Source: Eucalyptus grandis | Lineage: Eukaryota; Streptophyta; Magnoliopsida; Myrtales; Myrtaceae | Direction of reading: 5' to 3' | Assembly: GCF_016545825.1 (NCBI RefSeq) | Contig: NC_052620.1 | Location: forward strand, 2,170,001-2,234,000 | Length of the DNA stretch: 64,000 bases | Part shown: positions 35,397 through 47,244 of the stretch, in pieces | Layout: each line of letters starts with the position of its first letter | Numbering within the stretch: the stretch's first letter is position 1 | Program-made: the position numbers and the translations under genes | Notes under the pieces: model-generated | Told to the model about the DNA's origin: nothing | The model's database searches: none | Seen by the model: the letters and a program-made list of their open reading frames with translations, nothing else

Positions 35397-38173
35397 GATG
35401 CCCCTCTTTGAAGGTGAGCTCGAAGAGGTTGCCTTCAAAGACAAATTGAGACCTAAATTTTGACTATGCATATGCACTAAATGATTTTTTTTTTTTTTTT
35501 GGAAAATGAACCCCATGCAATGTAATGATTCATGGAAATGTTAATGCAAATGCATGATCTGAAAGGAAAAGACATACCTGCAATTACTTACCAGTCAGTG
35601 CGGTAAAGCATCTTAAGGTACATGATAAATCACCATTTACTCTGTAAGTACCTAACTCTCACCCAGGTTCCTTAAAGAGTATAAAAGGTAATAGATTGAG
35701 ATTGGGAAGAACATTCACATCCAAAATGAAATGTTCGAGAATTGAGACATCCGTTGATTCAGACCGAGATGTCAAGATTTTTGAACCTCAAATACCTAGA
35801 TTCAAACGAAGGTATAACGAGAAAAGTCGAAGAACATTCACATCCAGGATGAAACATTCAACGAATAGAATTGAGACATCCAGATCCAGACTGAGATGTT
35901 GAAATTTTAGAATGCAATTTGTATGCAAATGGTAAAGGAACCTACCTGGAATATCTTACCTTCAAGAAGGGTAGAGTGATTCAAGATAGTTGATGTTACA
36001 TGTTCAGGACCCGTACCTTTCTACGCTCGCCTAAAATAGTAACGAAAACACTACTTTTCTAAGACCCGTACATTTCTACGGTCGCCTAGTAGGGCAGTGT
36101 TTGATTGTGTCTAGGACCCGTACCTTTCTACAGTCGCCTAAACAAGGATTTACCTTCCAAGACCCGTACCATCTATGGTCGCCTGAATAAGGAATCATTT
36201 TCTAGGATCCGTACCTTTCTACGGTCGCTTGTTAGAGCAATAAGGTTGTCTAGGACCCGTACCTTTCTATGGTCGCCTAAACTGAGGTTTTGCTTGGCTA
36301 GGACCCGAACCTTTCTTCGGTCGCCTAATGTTGCAGCATAGATTATCTAACCAGAACTTGAACTTTTCTTCGATCGCCTTAATCAGACTAACTTTGGAGA
36401 AAAATCTTTGGGGGACAGCTCGATCGAGTGTCGGTGTTTTCAAAAGGGAATACTTGCACAATGACAACTATTTAAGGTATGAATAGAGATATACTTACCT
36501 GGTATCATCTCTGTTCCTGGGGGAAATGTCTTCTGCAAAACATGGTCATAAGAGAAGTAATATGCATTTATGATCACAAACATACATTAATTTAAGGGAG
36601 GTTCATGCACTATGATTTATATCAAGCCTGCATCACCTAATTTCCATTGGGAAAGATTTCACAAAAAATGTTCCAATCAACACATGAGTGTCATGGATGT
36701 GCCAAATGGGAAACCTCTTGGTCCGAAGGACTTTTCACTCATCCTCATTAAAATGAGCTGTTTTATCCTGACCTTTGATACATGATTCTTTTTTAACCAC
36801 TCAATCTTTCCATCATCATGCCAAACAAGGGTTCGAGCAATCTCGCAAGTGGTACAAACTTACCAATCTAAGAGGTCTTTAGCAGGGATTGCAACACGGG
36901 CTTGGTCAACAACTTAGCAAAGGAGACTCTTTAGTCGAGGCTATTAAAAAATGAATGATATTTCACAATCATCTTGGGGTTTACAAGCCAAGAAACATGA
37001 GAAATAAAGTAGAAATTATCTTACTCGCACTTCTTCAAATGATGCTTTCAAACATATGAACTTTTACGGTAATTCAAGTGTCATAATTTGAAGAGACTTT
37101 GTAAGGGACGTAACGTAGGTTGGGTTCATGGGTTGAGAAACGAAAGGATCATTTGGCTCAAAAAGTGTTTATGGGGTCAAAGTTGGTGATCATCTTGACA
37201 TTTTCAACAATTTTCCTCCTCATCGTCGAAGATTTTCTTCACATCACAACTCCACTGATTGCAACATCTCAACATTTGAGTTTTTTTTTTTTTGTACCAT
37301 CTTGTTGGGGATACGACTCACTTCATCGAGTGTTTGATTTTTCTTTGGGCATTGGCCTTGCTTTTACCAGGCACACTGCTTTTTCATGCCCCATTTTTTT
37401 TTTTTTTGCACTCTTGTTTTTTGGACAAAGTCTCCATTTTTATCAGCATTGTAAATCATGCTACTTGAGTGGTTTGATTTTTCTTTCCTTACCCCAGTGT
37501 AGGGGATGATCACCAACTGGGTTTAATGTGAAATGAATTCATAGGCTCAAGGGGGCTATGCAATGGATAAAGTGTATGGATAGAGAAAGAACTACTCTTC
37601 GTCGTCCTAAGGCACTTTAAATTATTGTACAAGTCACACTGTAAAAGCAATACTCGAAGATTAATGCAAGTGCAAGTAAGAAAATTCCTATCATTCATTT
37701 CAAATCTTGTCCCAGTATGGGACAATTCTTGACAGGGATAATTTAAAAGCTCTTTATGTGTGTGGGCTCAAAGGGTTGAACAATGGATTTACCTGTAGTG
37801 TTTCGGGTAATAGAAGAAACTGCCTCTCATCACCTTAATTGACGTACCCTTTGCGAGATCACCCTTTTTCTCGTAGGCATGGAATTTTTCCACACAACTC
37901 ACTAGAAATTAGTGTATGAAACAATGTATGGAATAAGGCTTGCCTTTCGTCATTCCAAAGTATCCCATTTGACATATTCAATCTATCTCACACAATTCAT
38001 CAAGGAAGAAAAATGCAATATCTCACGGTCAATTTGAACAATTCAATTCACCGAGACAATTTATTCATCACAAGATGTTTGCAATTCAAAACATGACATG
38101 GCAAATTCTATCATGGGTAATACTTCTTGACAGCATCTGAATTAATTGGAGTGGAAAACACACGACTATCCAT
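35397..38173 (-). other. PPT and long 3' untranslated region, segment B
   Basis: Adjoining the LTR, the minus strand reads AAAGAGGGGCATC, the PPT. The rest is non-coding and carries the hairpin array at 36006-36379. Blocks are shared with the non-autonomous element (for example the stretch near 37340-37395). Open frames here are short and differ between copies. Confidence 0.82.
36006..36379 (-). repeat. Array of 8 hairpin-forming units, segment B
   Basis: Counterpart of 21303-21675, with the same number and order of units. The two pol-proximal units again have the GAA/TTC stem form. Several units carry single substitutions different from segment A. Confidence 0.85.
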
Positions 38174-39370
38174 TTATGCCAAAATCAAAGCACCGCCATA
38201 AAGTACCTTTTTTACCACATATGGGCCACTATAGTTTGGAGCAAACTTCCCCCCAGGATCTGGAAGAATTGGCAACAACTTCCTTAGAACAAGATCATTT
38301 ACCTCGAAATGTCTCGGCCGCACCTTTTGGTTGAAAGATCTGGCTACTCTCGTTGATATGCTTGGCCATGGCAGAGAGCCTTTAGTCTTTTTCTCATCGA
38401 TCAAGTTTAACTGCTCAAGTATTTGTTGCGACCATTCTCGCCTCGATAATTCCACTTGGGATAATACTCTCGGAAGGAATCTCCACTTCCACAAGCAAAA
38501 TTGCCTCCATGTCGTATACCAGAGCAAAAGGAGTCACCCTAGTAGAAGTACGAATCAATGTCCGATATGCCATCAATGCAAAGGGTAACCCGTCATGCCG
38601 CCTCGATAATTTTTGGCTATCTTAGCCAAGATCTTCTTAATATTCTTATTGGTCAGCTTCAATGTATCCCATTCATTTGAGGGCGATAAGGGGATGAATT
38701 CAGATGCTTGATCTTGAACTCGTGGAACAACTTATTAACAAGCTTATTGTTCAAATTTGTCTTGTTGTCGTGATAATCGCTTCAGAACACCATAGCGAGC
38801 AATTATGTCACATTTGATGAATTTCGCAACATTGCGAGCAAAGGACACTTGCAAATGACATAGCTTCGTCCATTTGGAAAATAATCTATTGTCACCAAAA
38901 TGAAACAATGTCCATTTGAAGCCTTAGGATTTATTGGGCCGATCACATCAATCCCCCACATTGAGAAGGGCCATGGCTCGAAAACCGGTGCCTTCATTGA
39001 GGAACATTTATCTTGTCACCATGAATTTGGCAACGATGGCAACTCCGAACATGCTGAATACAGTCACCTTTTAGCGTGAGCCAATAATAGCCTAATCTCA
39101 TGATCTTCTTAGCCATCATGTGTCCATTCATATGGAGGCCACACACTCCTTCGTGAACCTCTTGCATAATTTGAGTGGCTTCAGCTGCACCCACACACTG
39201 CAACAAGACTGAATCATAAGATCTCTTGTACAAATTTTCACACTGACAAAGAACTTTGAGGCCATCTTCATGATGTACTTCCTATCAGTTGGAGTACTTC
39301 CCTTAGGGAATCCTTGTTTTTGGATATAGTTCATGATATTGTAATACCATGGGTTTTCGCGATTCTTCAA
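38174..39370 (-). pseudogene. Tat/Ogre-like integrase, segment B
   Basis: Zinc-binding part at 38994-39233 (HEGVCGLHMNGHMMAKKIM ... CHRCQIHGD). Core start with WGIDVIGPINPKASNGHCF at 38803-38997. The C-terminal part is at 38174-38527 (KVRPRHFEVNDLVLRKLLP). Between 38530 and 38800 the second Asp and Glu regions are present but shifted by small indels (for example near 38605, 38660 and 38770). Segment A shows these residues in one frame, so this copy has decayed more in the core. Confidence 0.88.
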
Positions 39371-39429
39371 ATACTACCATACAATAAGTCGGCTCTTTAA
39401 GCGTAATCCCCTATCTTCAATGGCTCGAC

Positions 39430-39840
39430 TTATAATCCGTCAGTGACTTGCAACATAGAAGATAAGGTTGTGAGTGCATCTGCAAATTGATTATGAGACC
39501 TCGATAAGTATTCGAATGAAAATTCATCGAATTCCTTGATCAAATCTTTTAGGTACTTGTGATATGGGAGCAATTTAGCATCCTTAGTCTTCCATTCACC
39601 TACAATTTGTAGTATGATCAACGCGGAATCCCCGAACACTTTTAATTTGGCTACACCCATCTCGATCGCAACTTGAAGCCCGAGGATGCAAGCTTCATAC
39701 TCGGCTGTATTGTTAGTGCATAGAAATATCGGGCCAAGCAGCCTACCGGGTGATGCTGGGCCATTCGGGGATATCAAACCGCCTCTAGTGCCCGAACTGC
39801 ATGTTCACACTCCCATTAAAGAACATTGTCCATGAGTCTT
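39430..39840 (-). pseudogene. Second (Tat-type) RNase H domain
   Basis: An additional RNase H lies between the RT-linked RNase H and integrase, a diagnostic of Tat/Ogre elements. It begins WTMFFNGSVN, where the usual FDGS Asp is replaced by Asn. It goes on with NNTAEYEACILGLQVAIEMG (Glu), VFGDSALIILQIVGEW (Asp) and SRSHNQFADALTTLSSM (last Asp). A frameshift near 39780 separates the first motif from the rest. With the first acidic residue changed, activity is unlikely in this copy. Confidence 0.85.
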
Positions 39841-40350
39841 CATTTATATTCAAGATACGATCATCTAGGGAACGATCATCATTATTTGAGGCTTTCAGAT
39901 TCTCAGCCAATAAATCGGCGATCACTCGACCCTTAACCGACTTCTGTGGCATATATTGCACATCAAATTCTGATATCAAAATTTGCCATTTAGCCAACTT
40001 ACCCACCAAAGCTGGCCGCTCAAGTAGGTACTTGATAGGATCGTTCTCAGTTACAAAGAATGTCTGGTAATGCAACGTGTACTATCTCAATCTATGCAAC
40101 ACCCACACTAGTGCAGCACAAGTCTTTTCCACATTAGAATATTTCAGCTCTGACACGGTGAATTTTTTACTCAGGTAATAAATGGCTCATTCTTTTTTTT
40201 ATTGACGGGACTTCCCTATGCCAACATCGCACCTAAAGACTCACTATGAATGGTGAGGTAGAGAATCAAAGGATGCCCGGCGATGGCGGGACAAGAACCG
40301 GTGGATTCACAAGGCACCGTTTCAACTTATCGAACGCTTCTCGATATTCA
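39785..40350 (-). pseudogene. RT-linked RNase H of Tat/Ogre-like element
   Basis: The RNase H that follows RT in all gypsy elements. The clearest part is 39785-40075, with TENDPIKYLLERPALVGKLAKWQ broken here for length, then ISEFDVQYMPQKSVKGRVIADLLAENL. The upstream part (40080-40350), corresponding to LYLAVSE-type and catalytic motifs, is disrupted by stops and indels and can be followed only in short pieces. Confidence 0.8.
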
Positions 40351-40355
40351 TCATC

Positions 40356-41512
40356 CTAGTTGACTCGTGCATTCTTTTTCAAGAGCTTGAAGAATGGCTT
40401 GGCAGTTTCAGAAAGTTGGGAAATAAATCGAGCGATGTAATTCAATCTGCCCAAAAGACTCTCGACTTCTTTCACCGTTGATGGAGGCTGCATCTCACAT
40501 ATGGCTTTAGCTTTAGCCGGGTCGATCTCAATCCCTTTATTGTTCACAATGAATCAAAGTAATTTACCAGATGTTGCTCCAAACACGCACTTAGTGGGGT
40601 TTAGACGAAACTTGAACTCACGGAGTTGATCGAACAACTTTTTCAAGGTTTCGATGTGGCTTTTCCCAAGTCGAGTCTTTGCGATCATATCATCAACATA
40701 GACCTCGATCTCTTGATGCATCATATCGTGGAATAATGCTATCATGGCTCGCTAATAAGTTGCCCCAACGTTCTTGAGCCCGAATGGCATAACCTTGTAA
40801 TGAAAGGTCCCCCACGGGGTGATAAATGCAGTTTTCTCCTTGTCTTCCTTCTTCATCCTTATCTGATTGTACATAGAAAAACCATCCATAAATGAGAATA
40901 ATTCAAATCCGGCAATACTATCAACAAAAACATCTATGTGAGGTAGTGGGAAGTCATCTTTTGGGCTAGACTTGTTCAAATCCCGATAATGGATACAAAC
41001 TCAAACCCGACCATCCTTCTTCATCACCGGCTTGATGGTTGCTACCCATTCAGGATATTGCGAGACTTCAATAAATTTGACTTTTAAAAGCTTCATCACC
41101 TCTTCCTCTATCTTCTTCGAGAGCTTAGGCTTAGTTCTCCGTAGCTTTTGCTTCTTAGGAGACACGTCCGGGTTAGTAGGCAAACAATGCTCCATGATTG
41201 ACGGGTCTAACCCAGGCATGTCAGCGTAGGTCCATGCGAAGATGTCCTTATATTCCTTCAGTAACTGAATTAGGCACTTAGCCTCGTCTTTGGGGAGATT
41301 CGCCCATATTTTCACCTCCTTGGCTTCTTCAGTGTCACTTAAATTAATAGTGACAATCTGCTCGGATGTGAGAGTCTTGGTTTTTTCATGTTGTTCCCAG
41401 CTTTGCTGCACCTCAAATGGAATCTTCGATTGAATCTTCAGAATCATCATTATCATCACTTGTTGCATTGGATTGGATCATTTCCACACCTTTGCATGTT
41501 ATATGATCGTTC
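40356..41512 (-). pseudogene. Tat/Ogre-like reverse transcriptase
   Basis: 41001-41468 holds the N-terminal part (CLIQLLKEYKDIFAWTYADM, then EVMKLLKVKFIEVSQYPEWV and KKDGRV). 40752-40979 holds the first catalytic Asp (FSFMDGFSMYNQI) and GTFHYKVMPFGLKNVGATY. 40554-40745 holds YVDDMIAKT with the catalytic pair. 40356-40547 is the thumb (LLGRLNYIARFISQLSE). Single in-frame stops near 40998, 40749 and 40551 divide it, but the order is intact. Reading begins at 41512 just after the intron acceptor. Confidence 0.92.
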
Positions 41513-41892
41513 CTGAAACATGAAATAGAAGGATCAAAAAGACAAACAGGGTTAATCATATTTTATTTTTTGTGAATTTTTTGGAAACTCTTTTGCAAAA
41601 GCATGCTTCGAAACATTAGGAAGCATGATGAAGCCCAGGCCTCAAAGTTCTCCTTGGATTTTGATTTTGTTCTATCGGCTGGATATCATCACCGGGCTAG
41701 TTTGGTGTACCTCATCATGCCCTCAAAATAAAACTTGTAATTTCATTGAAATTCATCAATCAATTACAATTTATTGAATGGAAAATGCAATTCACGTCCT
41801 AAGAAGAAAGTGAAAAAGAAGAAATTGAAAACAATTCCTAAAAAGCAATAAAATTCCCACCAGGGAATGTGCAAAAGTAATAAAATGGTTAC
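41513..41892 (-). other. Predicted Ogre-type intron between protease and RT
   Basis: In sense the donor reads AAGA|GTAACC at 41892. The acceptor is preceded by a pyrimidine-rich tract and ends TTTCAG at 41513, with a GATTAAC-like branch site some 40 nt before. Removing these 380 nt keeps the upstream and downstream reading frames in phase and bypasses the stop just after the donor. An intron at this place is known for Ogre elements. Splicing itself is not shown. Confidence 0.65.
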
Positions 41893-43045
41893 TCTTGTAG
41901 GCGAGGGCCCGTTTCTTCCAGAGGTTCTCCATCAATGGTTCCAACGGAGAGGTCATCGAACAAACTTGAAATTTCTTCCAGGGTGTCATCAGAGTTTTCT
42001 GTCTTTGAAGGCGTCGGATCATCCATGCCATCCCATCCACTCTGAACTATATTGCTAGCGTCAAAGTAAAAGCTGGGAGGAGCCAAATACTTCACCATAT
42101 AGTCGAACTTCCCACTTGGCTGCCTGAGAGTACCATCACTTCGGCTTCATGTTGCATCATAATTGGAGGACCAGGGAACGTCTCATGAATGTTTGGAGGT
42201 GGTAAATTTTGCCTCCCTCGCTCTTGCTCAGGTGGCGAGTTACGCCTTCCCTGTCTTTGTCTTCCAGAACTTCCTCCACTTCTTCCATGGTACCTTAACC
42301 CAGTAGATCGGGACCTCTGAGGGGCTTCAATAGGGTTTCAAATACCTTGATCATTTCTTCCAAGCCCATTACTAGGGACAAAACCATTCCTAACAATTAC
42401 TCTTCCTACCATGAGGGCAGCATCTGAAACCTCAGGAGTGGGTGGCGATGAACCTCGAGAAGCATGTATGGTAGACACTAACTCAAATGAGTGGTAACTT
42501 GATTCGAGCTCAGAATCCAGCTCTACATAGGGGATAGCTGTCTTGTGATAAATCCGGTGGTCTTCTTCACCATACACAGTGACCAGCTTCCTTTCAATCA
42601 CAAATTTTACAACTTGATGTAGACTTGAAGGGACTGCACCAGCAGTATGTATCCAAGGACAACCTAGCAGAAAATTGAAGGTGGTAGGGATATCCAGCAC
42701 TTGGAAAGGAATGTTGAAGACGACTGGCCCTATTTGCACGTCAAGATGGATTTCCCCGATCACCTCTTCTTTCGTTCCATCAAAAGCTCTCACAGAAGTC
42801 TTTGCAGCATGTATCCTGGACGGGTCTATCTTAAGGCGGTGAAGAGTGGCCAATGGACATATGTTTAGGGCAGACCCATTATCATTGAGCACTCGGGACA
42901 CATGAGAAACCTTGTGCTTGACCGATATGTAGAGTGTTTTATTATGCCCCTTACTCTCAAGAGGAAATTCCTCATCAGAAAAAGCAATCATGTCCTTGAG
43001 AATGACTGATCCCACAAAATCCTCCAGCTTATCTGCTTCAATCAA
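41893..43045 (-). pseudogene. Tat/Ogre-like protease and linker to RT
   Basis: 42338-43045 is a 235-codon open stretch. The retropepsin-like motif reads VLNDNGSALNICPLATL, where the usual D-S/G-G is DNG, and is followed by VRAFDGTKEEVIGEIHLDV, QVLDIPTTFNFLLGCPWIH and the typical end segment. The linker continues (with a frame break near 42330-42110) to 41893 through KYLAPPSFYFDASN and an acidic stretch, ending at the intron donor. The protease would cleave the element polyprotein. The whole domain is readable in one frame, which is unusual for this copy. Confidence 0.87.
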
Positions 43046-45054
43046 CTGCAGGGTACATGAATTTCGCTTAGCACCTTCATCATCGACTTTTGATGCACAG
43101 AGGAGGTTTGGATGAGCTCGAGCAAAGAGATCTGGGCAGGCATCTTTCGCAATTCCTTAGCCTCTTCATTAGTGACGGGCTTTGCAGGTTGAGCATTATT
43201 TTGAGCATAAATTCGACCAGACCTTGTAATGAGGCCAACATCTAGGTCATAAGACCAAAGCACCGCTTTATTATTGACATACTCATACGGCCGAGGTATT
43301 TCAATCACAATCTCCTCATCGCTGCATCTTCTAGTGGGGGCATATCTCGATGAGTGATGGATCTACTTCTTCCTTACCATCATCGAGAGCAGCTTGCTCC
43401 TCCTCCCAATCGATGATGATGTGGGAAATAATGGAAACTACGTAGTTATGGTCAACATACACGATGATGCCGTCATCCACCATCTTGGCAATTCTTTCCT
43501 TCATCAGTGATAGGGGGACATCTTCTTGATCTGGATAATATCCAACTCTCACCAGTCCATTGTAGGCATTTGCCACATGCATCTTCGAGTTCTTAACTCG
43601 ACTGACTTTAGGTTTTAGGATAGCATTCACTATACCCTCATGCTTTGGTAGCGGATTTTTTTGGACATTTGGCTAAGCAGTTTGAAATGAAAAGACTTTC
43701 GTGTCCAAGAGGCTCTAGATCCGATGCTTAAGGGTGAAACATTCATCAGTTGAATGTCCCAGCTCACCGTTATGATAGTCACACTTCTTTGTTGGGTCAT
43801 AACCGCGAAGGTTTTCGCGGTTGGGACGCTTTGGTTCATTAGTAAGCAAACCTTTCTTTCGGAGGATTGTCAGCACTTGGGATGGAGACCCAAGGAGAGG
43901 AGTGAATTGCCTTCTATTATTCGCTTGGGCAAATGATTGACGGCAAGCGGTTTGTGGTTGTCTTGGATTCATTTCGATGGCCGGGGCACGTTTGACATTT
44001 TCTTGGCTATAAGCCGCATTCACATCCACAGCCATTTCCTTCTCCTTCTTGGCAGTGAATCTTCTACTAGATGGCTCAGTAAACCATCCTTCCTTTATCC
44101 CCATCTCGATTTATTCTCCTACAGGAATAAGCTGATTGAAGCTTTCGACGTACGTACTGGCCATTCGGTTACGAAACTCAGATGGGAGGGTCTTCACAAA
44201 CAACTTCATCAACTCCTTATTGGTAGGCTCAGGAGTGATTTGAGCCGCTAGGTTTCTCCATCTTATAACATATTCTTTAAATGACTCGCTCTTTTTCTTT
44301 TCCATTTGCTCCAGGTCTTCTTGGGAAGGTGCGATGTCCATGTTGAACTTGTATTGTTTGAGGAACACGTCAGCCACTTTGTTCCAGGTGTCGAGGAGGT
44401 TCACATTCTTCATCACATACCAATTAGGAGCGGGCCCCGGTCAAACTTGCATGAAAGGATTGGATCATGAGAGGCCTCTCTTGACATACCGGGGCCATGC
44501 GTACGTGGTACATATACAAATGAGCCTTTGGGCAGGAAGTACCGTCATATTTCTCGAACTCCGGCATCTTAAACTTTTTCGGCATCTTGACTTTCTCGTA
44601 AACTCACAAGTCAAATGGAAGTGAACTTCGTGACTCTTGCAATTGTTTCAGTTTATCTTCAAGTTTGGTGAAGCGTTCATCTTGCTCCGCCTTAGGGAAA
44701 TTGTCGGGCTTAACCTTTTCGATAGTGACAAATAGTGGGTCATCCTCCAATTCAGGCATGTTGTCATCATCAATTTGAGTCTTGTTCGTCTGCTTTGGGA
44801 CTACAATCTTGGGGAGAGCGGGTGCAAGGGTCTAATTCACTTGGAGAGATTGCATTTAAGTTGTCATAAGTTGCATAGAGGTGAGCAACTGTTTGAGTTG
44901 GTCTTCCACGACAGACATACGATCTCACATTTCGATTTGGTAGGCCATTTTTGCTCTCGATCGTGTAATGATGGGTGAACGCGGAGGATCCATTATCACC
45001 TAATTGGATAAAAGTAATGTAAGAACCAATGACAAGATAGGAAAAATGGACCAT
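43046..45054 (-). pseudogene. gag: Tat/Ogre-like gag, broken
   Basis: The start lies near 44998, where an ATG opens MDPPRSPIITRSRAKMAYQ, interrupted by a stop soon after. The capsid domain is at 44111-44416 (TWNKVADVFLKQYKFNMDIA, YVIRWRNLAAQI). 43715-44104 follows with a zinc-knuckle-like CDYHNGELGHSTDEC. 43630-43331 and 43308-43042 are the Gag-protease linker (VRVGYYPDQEDVPLSL, GLITRSGRIYAQN). Several stops and shifts separate the parts. The N-terminal segment is also found in the non-autonomous element at 52218. Confidence 0.85.
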
Positions 45055-45307
45055 GACAATGGTCTAATAGCCTGATTTTATTTGAAATTTGAACCAAGTT
45101 CCCTAACAATGAACTAAGAATTGAAATCCAAAGTCCCTAAACATTGAATCTAAAAATTGAAAACATTGAGCTAGAAATCAAAGTCCCCAAACATTGAACT
45201 AAGAATCAAAATTCAAGACATCTCATTTTATATGCCTTCGGGATTTCAACGCCTTGCGAAGCTTCTTATTTTCCGCTTCAATCATTTCCACCTTCCACTT
45301 AAGATGC
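45055..45307 (-). other. Spacer between ORF1 and gag
   Basis: AT-rich with partial internal repeats around 45100-45215 (AACATTGA...AGTCCC-like units, three times). No gene is seen. Confidence 0.6.
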
Positions 45308-46422
45308 TCAATTGGTACTCGTTGGGTTGGCTTCGGTCCACATCGGGACTACCGGACGCAAGGCGGCAGGAACCGGTGTTGTTGGATGTAGAACGCCGAT
45401 GCATGGTGAATCTCTTCCTCGCCCTTTAGTCTCGTGGGCACCAAAATCTTCTCTGGATGACATTCGCTCCACGTAGTAATGATCATCCGGATCTCGTTGA
45501 AGTAGTCGTAATCCTTTCGAATGAAACGAACTTAGAATAAATCTGTCTTGAGAGGTGGGGGAATTTCTTGAAGAGCTTTGTACTAACAAGCCACTCTATG
45601 TGGATAATAGGAAGTAGCACCGGAAAGGCCCAGTAGTGGGATTGGTCCATCATGTTTGTGAGAAAATTGAGTCTCCTCAATGTGGAGCCATTTAGTATGC
45701 CATAAGAATGCATTAGGATAAGGATTTTTTAAAAAATGAATCCAACGGGCATACTGTTTATTTGGGCAAAAACGTTCTAAGACTGCAAACTTTTGTATGG
45801 GAAACTTTTGTATGGGGTGCCTAAAATCATCAATCTTAAATTGTTTCATAAGGTGACCAAATCCTCTTATGTGGGAGAAAAACCATATTTGCAAAAGTTC
45901 GAGAAGGGCACACATGGTCCTTTCCTCATTTTGTTTGAAATGGGTTAATGACAAAAATGTCTCGGCTAAAACTATATCGACATAATTCAACTCGACGCAA
46001 ACACGATTAACCACCCATGAAATTGAAGGATTAATGGCATTTTTTCAATAAGAAAAAACGATTAGTCCAAAAAATGCTAAGATGAAAATCCTAACTTTTG
46101 AAGTCATTGATCGGTTTGAAAAACAGCCTTCCAAAAATGAAAATGGGCATGCATAGCAATTGGCTTTAACAACCTTCCTCACTTCTTCAGCTTCGATTTC
46201 TAAAAACTGTGATAATTCATAAATAGAATCTATACCGATAGGTGGTCTGACAAGTTCCTTTTCCTGGGGCATTCCAATGGCGACTCTATATTCTTCAAGT
46301 GTTGGAGTCAATTCAAACTTACCAAATATGAGGGTGGAAGTTTGTGAACACCAGAAGTGAGAGAGTGCCTGAATCACACCAGAGTGGATGTTGATCTCTA
46401 ACAAAGGGAAAAAGTCGGGCAA
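45308..46422 (-). pseudogene. ORF1 upstream of gag (plant mobile domain-like)
   Basis: Tat/Ogre elements often carry an ORF before gag related to the plant mobile domain/DUF7745 family. 46045-46422 shows the expected start (WCSQTSTLIFGKFELTPTLE then EYRVAIGMP), and 45583-46014 the middle (MCALLELLQIWFFSHIRGFG, ERFCPNKQYARWIHFL). 45308-45589 is the end. A frameshift around 46030 and another near 45590 break it. The role of ORF1 is not known even in intact elements; it is thought to be co-opted host sequence. Confidence 0.72.
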
Positions 46423-47244
46423 TCCCGGCTTTCACATATCTCGACCATCTTGATCCAACTGATCGAACCACCTCTTAAGCTCTTTTTTTGGAGTGGAAAT
46501 AAATTGTGCATCGGTTTTCCCGATTGCATATAAAACAAGACCGACGACGAAACCTAATTGTCATGGACCGACAAAATTACAATAAAGTAAATAAATTGCG
46601 AAAAATTTAAACAACTTACTTTCATTGGAAATGGATGACAATCACATTGACATGCACATGAAATGTGAGGCTCGATTTCTACCTAGACGGCTTAACAAAG
46701 TGGAGATAAGAGGATGATCTGATCGTTGCAGTCTCACATTTACGTATCAGGTCCCCCTAACTCCGGCTCAATCGAATGGAATACACAATAATCACGCAGT
46801 CTCGCGGATATGGACAAACATATTCGACACCATGAAAGGAATTTCAGGGAAGAGAAGGTCAACCTCTACATAGCAGTCTCGCTTTAGAGGAAGTATCATT
46901 CTCAACACCATTCTAGAAATCCTATCGCAGCCCAGGTCCGACCGCATGTTGTGTGTGCAAATAGTGTGGTGCTAAAGCAATAAAGCATGCACAATAATTT
47001 AAATGCAAACAATACTTTTAATCATGAAAAATAAATCATTAATCTTAACACCTCCCTGCAAGACAAGAGTTAGCAAAGACTACTCCCCTTATATCTCCCA
47101 TATGCAAGAACATTTAACACTTTAGAAATGTTAGGGACATACCCGAGATCCTCGCTGCCAAACAAAAATATTTTTTAAAAGAAAAAGAAAAATTGGCCTA
47201 AGTCCACTAAGTATTTTAACACAAGTACCTGTTGGAGTCGCTGT
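46423..47244 (-). other. 5' leader with degraded primer-binding site
   Basis: No gene is seen in the untranslated leader between the 5' LTR and ORF1. Next to the LTR the minus strand keeps CGACTCC, where the non-autonomous relative has TGGCGACTCCGCTGGGGA, so the tRNA-Arg-type site (about 47226-47244) has decayed. Confidence 0.7.
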
